Source: Verrucomicrobiales bacterium (GTDB lineage: Bacteria; Verrucomicrobiota; Verrucomicrobiia; Verrucomicrobiales; SLCJ01). Taken from it: 29,374 nt of DNA. The DNA lies in NCBI GenBank assembly GCA_007125835.1, contig SLCJ01000140.1, positions 1-29,374 on the forward strand, read 5' to 3'. This document shows positions 6,396 to 13,607 of this stretch, piece after piece; position 1 is the stretch's first letter, and each line of letters begins with the position of its first letter. A model generated the notes under the pieces. That model had not been told where the DNA came from. It ran no database searches and worked only from the letters and a program-made list of their open reading frames with translations. The translations under genes were made by a program, and so were the position numbers.

Positions 6396-7197
6396 CTGCC
6401 AGCCGTCGTAGAGGTAGAGGGTGGTGGTTTCTTCCACCGCGTCAATGCGCAGGATGCGGCGCGAGCGGGCGTCATAGGCGTAGCTGACCAGCGGGTCGGT
6501 GGCGCTGATTTTTCCTTCGTTGTCGCGTGCGGTCACTTTATTGACGGCGATGAGGCAGCGCCTGTCCGCTCGTAGCGGACTTTCCCAATAACGGATTCTT
6601 GGCGCAGAATCCGCATCTGGCACAGTCTGAACGGAGTGTAGACAATTTTCGCCGTCCCAGACGTATTCGCGGTCTTCGCTGTGTTTGTTGGACTTGGCGT
6701 CCTCGGTGAGGTTGCCATCGTGGTCGTGGACGCGGGGCCAGCGGGTCGCCGCCTCCCACGGTGATCGATGCATATTGGTTGAGTGCGGTGGGGTCGTAGA
6801 CGGTGGTCACGGACGTGGTATCGCCGACGATGCTTTGGAGGCGGTTGCCGATGGCGTCGAAGAGGTAGCTGCGGTCGAGTTCGGAATCGGCGGTGTTGGC
6901 AGCAGCAGTGAGCTGGCCGAGGGCATCGTAGCCCCAGGTCCAGCCGCGGTTGGTGCCTGAGTAGGCACTGCCGGAGGTGACGAGGGTTTCGCGCTGGCCG
7001 ATTTGGTTCACGGTGTAGTGGAAACGAGACACCGCTTCCTGTGCCCCGTCAAGGCGGTTGTCTTTGAGAAGCAGAGCGTTGCGGGTGGTGTCCCAGGTGT
7101 GGGTGGTGACCAGAGGGGCGGTCTGGCCTGCTCCCGCGCGGGTGATGCTGTCCAGGAGGTGTGCAGATTGGTTGGTGTAGGCGTATTCGATGCCGCA
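6396..7197 (-). pseudogene. RHS-repeat protein remnant, truncated at both ends and frameshifted
   Basis: Minus-strand text has RHS/YD-repeat character throughout: GIEYAYTNQSAHLLDSITRA, HTWDTTRNALLLKDNRL, SRFHYTVNQIGQRETLV, WGYDALGQLTAA, YLFDAIGNRLQS, VYDPTALNQYASITV, VHDHDGNLTED, EYVWDGEN, YAYDARSRRILRI and TTLYLYDGW. The frame is closed upstream by a stop next to 7197 and has no signal peptide or start. A one-base insertion near 6731-6736 shifts the frame between DPLAP and VHDHDGN. Family similarity stops after YLYDGW near 6396. RHS proteins are normally well over 1000 residues, so this is a relic of about 265 codons. An in-frame palindromic insertion sits at about 6558-6644. Confidence 0.85.
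6558..6644 (-). repeat. Palindromic element of about 87 nt inserted in frame in the RHS remnant
   Basis: In RHS proteins WDGEN is usually followed directly by (R)LIAVN. Here WDGEN and CLIAVN are separated by 29 extra codons. The extra DNA folds into two hairpins: CGGATTCT/AGAATCCG with a 6-nt loop (about 6592-6613) and GTCCGCT/AGCGGAC with a 3-nt loop (6564-6580). The length is a multiple of three and the frame stays open. A short TGYCT sequence is present at both junctions and may be a target duplication. The boundaries are inferred from the expected protein, not from a second copy. Confidence 0.55.
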
Positions 7198-7242
7198 AGA
7201 AATTTACAAAGGAACACGTTTCGCTGTTACCATTACAGATCC

Positions 7243-7373
7243 TTGTAGCGGCGCATCTATGACCGTCGCACTTTTTCTGCTCTCTGGCAATGCGTTCACC
7301 GAGAAACATTGCCAATGCTAGCGAAAACTCTCAGGCCGGAAAATCACCGGCGGTCGTAGACGCGCCGCTACAA
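7243..7373. repeat. REP-like inverted-repeat pair (BIME- or MITE-like), about 131 bp
   Basis: Two 23-nt arms, 7243-7265 and 7351-7373, are reverse complements with two mismatches. Each contains TTGTAGCGGCGC or its complement. Between them is an inner hairpin GGCAATG/CATTGCC (about 7287-7314). The right arm supplies the premature stop of the transposase remnant at 7368-7523, and the left arm lies about 45 nt from the start of the RHS relic. The position next to a Y1-transposase relic fits a REP-type element. Confidence 0.65.
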
Positions 7374-7523
7374 CCGCTCCCGCACCCACCCCCGCCGGTG
7401 CTCGTAGCTGCGATCTGAATACGCATCCTCCCCGCACAAAAACGCCCGCCGCACACAGCGGCTCACGCAGTGGGAAACCTGCGGAACTCCCTCAGTTACA
7501 GTGTTTTGACGTAAATTTGGCAT
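7368..7523 (-). pseudogene. Truncated Y1 (HUH) transposase, N-terminal 51 codons only
   Basis: From an ATG on the complement of 7521-7523, with GGAAAAG upstream, the frame reads MPNLRQNTVTEGVPQ, then VSHCVSRCVRRAFLCGEDAY and YEHRRGWVRERL. This is the typical start of a family of REP-associated Y1 transposases in planctomycetes and verrucomicrobia (V.HCVSRCVRRAFLCGED). The frame ends at a TAG inside the right arm of the inverted repeat. The HUH motif, catalytic Tyr and all downstream parts are missing, so it is inactive. It belongs to a different subfamily from the intact transposase at 27911-28918. Confidence 0.75.
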
Positions 7524-7689
7524 GTCAGACTTTTCCTTTCTGCCTTGGGTTTCGGCTTGAGCATGTAAACCATCGGAGCCGCGTGGAAAATTTCTAGATA
7601 ATTTTGGCAGGCAATATTTTAAAGAAATTTTTGCCCTATGATTGCATTTTTTGTTGCAATCTTCGTCTTGTTGTTGTAGCCATTGATTC

Positions 7690-8265
7690 ATGAAGAGAAA
7701 AGCATTGGTCTTTCGAGTTCCGGCGGCGGCGTTGGAGGAGTTTGAGGAGGTGGAGCGGCGGGATTGGACGGAAGGGCTGACGCTGGATGAATTGGTGGAG
7801 TGGGTGAATGCGGTGGCGGCGCGGTTTCGTCCGGATGAGGTGGGCGATGATTCGCGTGCGAGCCGGAATCTGACGCCGCGCACGCTCCGCCATTACCAGA
7901 CGCTGGGGTGCATTGACATGCCGGCGCGCCGGGGGCGTCGTGCGATGTATCGGTTTCGGCACTATGTGCAGGCGTTGCTGCTGAGGAAACTGGTGTGGGA
8001 GCGCATGCCCTCGGAGCGCATTGCGGCCTTGATGGCGGGGCGCGCCACGGAGGAGCTGAAGCGTTTGCTGTTTGAAGGGATCGAGGTGACTGCCCGGGGG
8101 ACTCCGGCGGAGCCCCCATCCGGCGGAGAGATGTGGTTCCGCATTCGGGTCGCACCCGGCATTGAGCTGGCGATGCAGGATGGCATGGAAAATCCGGGTG
8201 AGACTGCGCTTCGTGGATGGATGGAGAGAATCGAGTCGTCCCTGCGTGCGCGGTTCAGGGAGTAG
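7690..8265 (+). CDS. MerR-like HTH transcriptional regulator
   Basis: This 191-residue protein has a MerR-type helix-turn-helix in the middle (about 58-110): RNLTPRTLRHYQTLGCIDMP, then RRGRRAMYRFRHYVQALLLRKLV. Unusually, about 55 residues rich in Glu and Trp (EEFEEVERRDWTEGLTLDEL) precede the HTH. The C-terminal part (about 120-191) lacks the long dimerisation coiled coil and the Cys residues of metal-sensing MerR proteins. No ligand can be inferred. No Shine-Dalgarno sequence is evident before the ATG. It lies between mobile-element debris and the DUF2339 gene, 138 bp away. A functional link to DUF2339 is not shown. Confidence 0.75.
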   Translation: MKRKALVFRVPAAALEEFEEVERRDWTEGLTLDELVEWVNAVAARFRPDEVGDDSRASRNLTPRTLRHYQTLGCIDMPARRGRRAMYRFRHYVQALLLRKLVWERMPSERIAALMAGRATEELKRLLFEGIEVTARGTPAEPPSGGEMWFRIRVAPGIELAMQDGMENPGETALRGWMERIESSLRARFRE

Positions 8266-8403
8266 TATTCCGCCCGCAGGCACCACCGCTTTGTCCTTTC
8301 TGATCAAGCTCCCCCCCCTCCCCTATTTCTATTCGAGGAATTCTTGAAGCCGGAAGCATTACGCCTCCACCACACCTAAGAAAATTCACAACCACCGCCG
8401 ACC

Positions 8404-11298
8404 ATGGATCAGACCAATCTCCAATTAAAAATCAATTCCCTGCTAGACCGGCAGGGGCGGCTGGAGGGCGACGTATCGCGCCTTCGTAGCGACTTGAACG
8501 AGCTGAAATCCGCGGCAGCCCCCCTGCTGGCTGGTGTTGGCAGGGTGGCGAGCGTTTCTGCCGCGCCGACCAGCACGCCACCTCCGCTCCCTCCCGCACC
8601 GGAGGTTCCCCCGGCGCAGGCTGTTCCGCCGGCGGGCAAAGTGCCGCCATCGAGAGCAGCCAATACCATTCAGGAACCAGCCGCCTCCACGATCCCGGCC
8701 GCCCCGGCCGCTGCGGATGTGTCGCCACACAAGGTCGGGACTGCAGCCGCCTCATCGCATTCATCGCCCCAGCAGGCTCCTGCCGCCTCATCGCCTCCCC
8801 CGGTGCAACAGGATCAGAACGAAGGAGGTGAGTCCCTGGAACTTCGTTTCGGGCGAGTCTGGTTGGTGAGGCTGGGGATTCTCTTTGTGGTTACGGGATT
8901 CGCGTTCCTGTGTCATTTCGCCTATCACGGCTTTTTCGCCGAACGTCCGCCTGAGGTCAAAGTGGCCGGTCTTCTTCTGTCCTCGATTGGACTGGCTGTG
9001 GCGGGTCATCTTTTCGCGCGCCGTGATTCGCTGCGATTGTATGGGCGCGTCGTGGCGGCGGGTGGCTGTGCGATGGTCTACTACACGGCTTTTGCAGCCA
9101 GTCATTTCGAGGGATTGAAGGTGATTGAGAGTCCGGTGACGGCCGGTGTGCTGTTGACGCTGGTGGCGCTGGGGATTGCCTGTTATTCGCGCTGGCAACG
9201 GGCACCCGGCTTTGCATTGGGTGCGCTGTTGCTGGCATACTACGGTGTGTTAACGACGCCGCTGGGATGGTTTGCCGTGGTGGCACTTACGGTGCTGGCC
9301 CTGGCGGCGTTGGCTTTGGCGGCGAGCTGTCGCATGCCGCTGGCAGGCTGGCTTTCGCTGATCGCCACCTACGGGGCTTATCTGTTTTGGCAGGGATTGT
9401 TTTATGGAGAAGGTGCGGGTGACCCGGGGCGCTGGCCACTGGTGCTATGGTGGCTATTGCACACCAGTGCGGCTCTTCCGGGCGCGCGCCATACAGCTGT
9501 GAGCGGACATGCCCGCACCTATTTTCTGACAATCAACCACGCTGCACTGCTTGCCAGTTTGGCCTTCGACTGGAACGTGCTGGGGTGGAGTGCCGATCTG
9601 GGATGGATCGCCCTGGGTATGGCGGTTGTGGTGGCGGGGATTGGCGTGTTGGCTTGGCGGCGGGAAGGGCGCGACTCGCTGCTGTGTGCGCCGCACTTCG
9701 GACAGGCCGTTGCGCTCCTTGCGCTCGCGCTGATTGTGGAACTGGACGGCTATCAGTTGTTCGTCGCCTTGGGTGCGCAGGGAGCGGCTCTGATGTGGGC
9801 CGGGTCGCGCATGGAACTCACCGTGCTTCGGGCCGGTGGCTGGCTGGTATCGCTGACGGCGGCTGGCCTGGCCCTCTATCATGCCGTGGCCGGGAGTGCC
9901 CCGGCGCTGAGTTTCATTGTGTTGGCGTTGATTTTTCTCGCGACCGCGCCGATCTCGCGGGCCGGAGACTGGAGCGTCTTTGGCGGAAAAATTTCACCGG
10001 CTTTTGGTGGTCATCTTTTCCCGGCGCTGGCGCTGGTGGTTCTCTATTTCGGTGCGTTGGAAAATCGCGCGGCTGATGTGGGTGTGCTGATCCTCGCAGG
10101 CATCGGGCTGGCATTTGAGCTGGGTCCGCGTTTCAGCGGGACGTGGAGGAACATCGCACCGGAGACGAGTCGGGTCGGTAGGCTGGCCCTTGTCTGCGCA
10201 TCTCTTCTGGCGCTAAACCTCCTGCCGCCGGACTTGGAGAGTGGGGTTGTGCCGCTTGCCGCCGGCCCTCTGCTGGGGCTGGCCGGAATCATGCTGATGG
10301 CCGCCTTTCTTCGTCATTCCGGCACGATGCGGGATCATTCCCCCGCCCCATCGAGCACACTTCGCGACGCCTACCTTCATGTGGAAGCCCTGCTGCCGAT
10401 TCTCGTGTTGGGAACCGGCCTGTATCGCCTGGAGGGCGGTCCGTCGTGGATGGTTACCTGGCCGGTGGCCGGGGCCTTGCTCGCGGCGGCGGCGTACACC
10501 TTGAAGCAGCCGCGGCAGCTGTTGCACGCTCACTGGCTTCCCTTTGTGGCTTTTGCTGGTCTGTTTTATGAGGGAACCGGGGTGTTGGAAGATGTTACAG
10601 GACTGCTTGTCTTCGCTCTGCTAGCCACGGTGGCATACCGGCATCGCCCCTTGTCCTCTATCCTGGAACAAGTGGCGAGGGCCTACCTCCTGGCCACGGC
10701 GGCATGGTTCTCGCTGTGGTGGATGGCTCACCTGCCGCACCCGTGGCTGGCGCTGGCACTGGTTGCCGGAGCTGTGGGATGGCTATATCGGTCCGCAGCC
10801 GAGGCGCTCGACGAGCGCTTCCGCGCCGCGTTGGTTCCGTGCGGGCTTCTGCTGGCGGGGGCCTCGCTTTGCGCCCTGCTGGGCAATTTGCCGGGCGGGT
10901 GGACTCATCATGCCGCCCTCGTGGCATTACTGGCCATGAACCGGTTCATTCCCTTGGGGGACATCCCACGCAAGATCCTCGCCATTCTCCTGCCCGCATT
11001 GCTCTTCGTCACACTCACGGGCCATGCCCAGGTGGCAGGCCACGGCGAGTGGCTTGCCTTGATCTGGACGGCGGGTGGTTTCGGGCTGCTGGTCTCGGGA
11101 CTCGCCTCCAATGACCGTCCCTTGAGGATTGCCGGTTTGGCCTTTGTGGCGGCCGCCCTGGGGCACGCCGTCTTGGTCGATGTGTGGAAAATCTCAAGTT
11201 TGCTGCGGGTGCTCAGCTTCACCGGGCTCGGGTGCGCGCTGCTTGCAGCGGGCTACATCTACAACCGCTGGCACGCCACCCTGCGCAAGCTGCTTTGA
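8404..11298 (+). CDS. DUF2339 polytopic membrane protein
   Basis: A 964-residue protein. It begins with a short cytoplasmic coiled coil (about 1-40, INSLLDRQGRLEGDVSRLRS) and a Pro/Ala-rich linker (about 50-140). It continues with roughly two dozen hydrophobic segments to the C-terminus. The block LELRFGRVWLVRLGILFVV and the following segments, including GRVVAAGGCAMVYYTAFAAS, match the DUF2339 family of large membrane proteins. The family's biochemical role is not established. Length and architecture are normal for it. No Shine-Dalgarno sequence is seen. The gene converges on queA with only 6 nt between the stops and no obvious terminator. Confidence 0.88.
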   Translation: MDQTNLQLKINSLLDRQGRLEGDVSRLRSDLNELKSAAAPLLAGVGRVASVSAAPTSTPPPLPPAPEVPPAQAVPPAGKVPPSRAANTIQEPAASTIPAAPAAADVSPHKVGTAAASSHSSPQQAPAASSPPPVQQDQNEGGESLELRFGRVWLVRLGILFVVTGFAFLCHFAYHGFFAERPPEVKVAGLLLSSIGLAVAGHLFARRDSLRLYGRVVAAGGCAMVYYTAFAASHFEGLKVIESPVTAGVLLTLVALGIACYSRWQRAPGFALGALLLAYYGVLTTPLGWFAVVALTVLALAALALAASCRMPLAGWLSLIATYGAYLFWQGLFYGEGAGDPGRWPLVLWWLLHTSAALPGARHTAVSGHARTYFLTINHAALLASLAFDWNVLGWSADLGWIALGMAVVVAGIGVLAWRREGRDSLLCAPHFGQAVALLALALIVELDGYQLFVALGAQGAALMWAGSRMELTVLRAGGWLVSLTAAGLALYHAVAGSAPALSFIVLALIFLATAPISRAGDWSVFGGKISPAFGGHLFPALALVVLYFGALENRAADVGVLILAGIGLAFELGPRFSGTWRNIAPETSRVGRLALVCASLLALNLLPPDLESGVVPLAAGPLLGLAGIMLMAAFLRHSGTMRDHSPAPSSTLRDAYLHVEALLPILVLGTGLYRLEGGPSWMVTWPVAGALLAAAAYTLKQPRQLLHAHWLPFVAFAGLFYEGTGVLEDVTGLLVFALLATVAYRHRPLSSILEQVARAYLLATAAWFSLWWMAHLPHPWLALALVAGAVGWLYRSAAEALDERFRAALVPCGLLLAGASLCALLGNLPGGWTHHAALVALLAMNRFIPLGDIPRKILAILLPALLFVTLTGHAQVAGHGEWLALIWTAGGFGLLVSGLASNDRPLRIAGLAFVAAALGHAVLVDVWKISSLLRVLSFTGLGCALLAAGYIYNRWHATLRKLL

Positions 11299-11304
11299 TC
11301 ACCA

Positions 11305-12297
11305 TCAAAGGATGAGCATGCAGTCGCCGTAGCTGAAAAAGCGGTAGCGCTCCTCGACGGCCTTGGCATAGGCCTCGAGGACGAGGTCACGGCCTGCGAA
11401 CGCACTGACGAGCATCAGCAGTGTAGATTTGGGCAGGTGAAAATTGGTGAGCAGCGCATCGACGCGCCTGAATGCATGCGGCGGGCGGATGAAAATCGAG
11501 GTCTCGCCATGGCCGGGGGCGATCCCTCCTCCGGCCGCCATCAGGTGCTCAAGCACACGTACCACCGTGGTGCCGACCGCCAGAACGCGCGGTGCATCCG
11601 CTATTGCACGGGTGGCTTTCGGAGTGACATGGAAGCGTTCCGCATGCATCCTGTGGTCCTCGATCCGTTCGGCCGTAACAGGACGGAATGTGCCGATACC
11701 GACATGAAGGGTGATCCACTCTTTGTCCAACGCCGCGAGGACATCCGGGGTGAAGTGCAGGCCGGCGGTCGGTGCGGCGATGGCTCCGGGTTCGCTGGCA
11801 TAGACGGTTTGATAGCTTTCGCGATCCTCCTTCTGCTCATCGCGACCGATGTAGTGGGGAAGCGCGAGTTTTCCCGATGTCTCGGGGTCGGGTGCCCCTT
11901 CCGGCCAGCGGATCAGGCGTGCTCCGTCCTCGGGAAACACCTCCTCGACGACGCCCGTGTGCCCGGCGACCGTGAGGGTGGAGCCTGGGCGGGCACGGCG
12001 ACCCGGTTTGACCAGGCATCGCCAGGCCCCCGCCTCCGGCTCACCGAGGCGGAGTAGTTCGACTCGTCCGTCGTCGGTGAAGAATCGGACCGGAACAACT
12101 CTGGTGTTGTTCAAGACACAGAGAAACTCACTCCCCACCAGCCCGGCAAATTCGCCGAAACGTGCGTGGCGGATCGAGCCGGCGGTGCGGTCGATCACCA
12201 TCATGCGGGACGCCCCGCGCTGGGGCGGCGGCTGCCGCGCGATCAGTTCCGGCGGCAGCTCGTAATCGTAGTCGCTTGTGAGTCCGGGCGCGGGCAT
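11305..12297 (-). CDS. queA: S-adenosylmethionine:tRNA ribosyltransferase-isomerase (QueA)
   Basis: QueA moves the ribosyl part of SAM onto preQ1 in tRNA and isomerises it to epoxyqueuosine, the penultimate step of queuosine synthesis. The 330-residue protein has the family hallmarks: YELPPELIARQP near the start, NNTRVVPVRF, YQTVYASEPGAIAAPTAGLHFT, HVGIGTFRPV, MHAERFHV, GTTVVRVLEHL, and LLTNFHLPKSTLLMLVSAF near the end. The ATG at 12297 is preferred. A TTG at 12306 overlaps the stop of the rhodanese gene and would add three residues. It is the last gene of a tightly packed minus-strand array. tRNA-His, one of the queuosine-modified tRNAs, is encoded in this window. Confidence 0.97.
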   Translation of the reverse strand: MPAPGLTSDYDYELPPELIARQPPPQRGASRMMVIDRTAGSIRHARFGEFAGLVGSEFLCVLNNTRVVPVRFFTDDGRVELLRLGEPEAGAWRCLVKPGRRARPGSTLTVAGHTGVVEEVFPEDGARLIRWPEGAPDPETSGKLALPHYIGRDEQKEDRESYQTVYASEPGAIAAPTAGLHFTPDVLAALDKEWITLHVGIGTFRPVTAERIEDHRMHAERFHVTPKATRAIADAPRVLAVGTTVVRVLEHLMAAGGGIAPGHGETSIFIRPPHAFRRVDALLTNFHLPKSTLLMLVSAFAGRDLVLEAYAKAVEERYRFFSYGDCMLIL

Positions 12298-12302
12298 TCG
12301 TG

Positions 12303-12833
12303 TCAAACGCTCGGGTCGGCCTGGCCGTCGGCAGGAGCCTCATCCTCTTCGATCTCCAACGAGTCGCGGGCCACGGCCTGTCCGCGCTTCCACTCGGGCC
12401 AGCCGCCAGCGAGAACGAGCACCTGCATGTCCGGGTTCATCGCCAAAAGCCCGTTGCGCATCTGGTGCCCGGACCGGCAGGCTGTAGACGCGCAGAAAAT
12501 CACAACGGTGGTGTCGGGGCGCAGCCGACCGGAGTGGGTCAGTTCAAAAAGCTTGATCTCGAGGTCGGAGTGGGCCTCCTCGGGGATGTTCACGGCATTG
12601 GAAATGGTCTCGCGCCGGAACTCGGCCTCGGGCCGGGTGTCAATCCAGAGGACATCACGCTCCGACGCCGCGAGAAGTGCGGCTGCGAGTGAGATCTCAC
12701 CTTCACCCACGGGGACGGCGGCACCTCCGCCCCCGAGAAGCGGGCGGGCATCAGGGTGCCAGATGAACACGGCGGCGCTGCCAAGCGCCCAGAATACAAG
12801 CAGGAGAAAAACCTGTCGGAGAAAAGGAGTCAT
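12303..12833 (-). CDS. Membrane-anchored rhodanese-domain protein
   Basis: A 176-residue protein with one N-terminal membrane segment or uncleaved signal (about 5-25), followed by a single rhodanese domain (about 45-155). The domain includes VLWIDTRPEAEFRRETISNA and the active-site loop C114-A-S-T-A-C-R120, which fits the Cys-x5-Arg rule, then RSGHQMRNGLL. It should act at the periplasmic face and could carry persulfide sulfur. The C-terminus is acidic (EIEEDEAPADGQ). Six bases separate it from the stop of the DUF1573 gene. Substrate is unknown. Confidence 0.85.
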   Translation of the reverse strand: MTPFLRQVFLLLVFWALGSAAVFIWHPDARPLLGGGGAAVPVGEGEISLAAALLAASERDVLWIDTRPEAEFRRETISNAVNIPEEAHSDLEIKLFELTHSGRLRPDTTVVIFCASTACRSGHQMRNGLLAMNPDMQVLVLAGGWPEWKRGQAVARDSLEIEEDEAPADGQADPSV

Positions 12834-12839
12834 TGTGGT

Positions 12840-13607
12840 TCAGTTGGTTTCGCGGGGGTGCTCCACCGAGAGGAAGCCCATCGCGTTTCGGAATTTTTCG
12901 TAGCGGCAGTCGGTTTCGAAGGAGACCAGGCCGAGAAGCGGGTGGGGAAATTCGCCGGAGGGAGTGACGTGCACACGATACAAGCGGCCCTCTTCAACCT
13001 CCTCGATACGGAGCGAAAACTCCTCCCGGGACACACTGGCTTGCAGCAAGTGGATGGGCTCATCGAGGGCCATACGCACGGTGAAATGTTGTTCGTTCAG
13101 TTCCCCGCTAATGTCCCATCGAATGGTGGGAGGATCGATAACCACCACTTCGGGGATGGTGACGGCGACATTGAGCACCCGGCGGAATGTCTCGCCGCCA
13201 CTGCGGAACACTGCATTGAGGTGCTGATTGGCTGTGCCGCTGAAACGCCCGGTGCGGAAAACGGCGCGGATCTCGGCCGAAGCTCCGGGGGCAATCTCCC
13301 CCTCCGTGGCCTCGGCGACCAGGCAGGCCCCGCAATTGGAAAGAACCGAGATTACCTCAACGGGCTGCTCTCGGTCGTTGCGGAACGTGAACATCACCTC
13401 CACTGTATCGTCGCCGGGACCGGCATCCACTTCGACCTTGTCGGACTCGAAATGCAGGCTATCGGGCTGGCTGGCGGCAGCGGCGGAGATGAAGCCTACG
13501 GCCACGATCCCGACAACGGCCCTCAGCGCCCGCGCAAAAAAATCCGCGCCGCCAGATGGCGAGCCACTTTGTTCCTTCCCCCATCTTTTGAGAATCGCCA
13601 GTTTCAT
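12840..13607 (-). CDS. DUF1573-family exported protein
   Basis: The 255-residue product has a long basic N-region followed by a hydrophobic segment (about 24-46, ARALRAVVGIVAVGFISAAA), which suggests export. The first Ig-like domain contains VEVMFTFRNDREQPVEVISV and the paired cysteines C92-x2-C95 (SNCGACLVAE) that mark DUF1573. A second beta-rich domain (about 150-250) follows. The start codon overlaps the stop of the pyrophosphatase gene in ATGA with GGAGGC upstream, so translation is coupled. The CxxC plus the rhodanese encoded next suggests a shared periplasmic thiol or sulfur task, but that is an inference. Confidence 0.8.
   Translation of the reverse strand: MKLAILKRWGKEQSGSPSGGADFFARALRAVVGIVAVGFISAAAASQPDSLHFESDKVEVDAGPGDDTVEVMFTFRNDREQPVEVISVLSNCGACLVAEATEGEIAPGASAEIRAVFRTGRFSGTANQHLNAVFRSGGETFRRVLNVAVTIPEVVVIDPPTIRWDISGELNEQHFTVRMALDEPIHLLQASVSREEFSLRIEEVEEGRLYRVHVTPSGEFPHPLLGLVSFETDCRYEKFRNAMGFLSVEHPRETN

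Noticed and set aside
8432..8791. Minus-strand open frames opposite the Pro/Ala linker of the DUF2339 gene
   Set aside because: They arise from low-complexity GC-rich DNA and have no start context or product.
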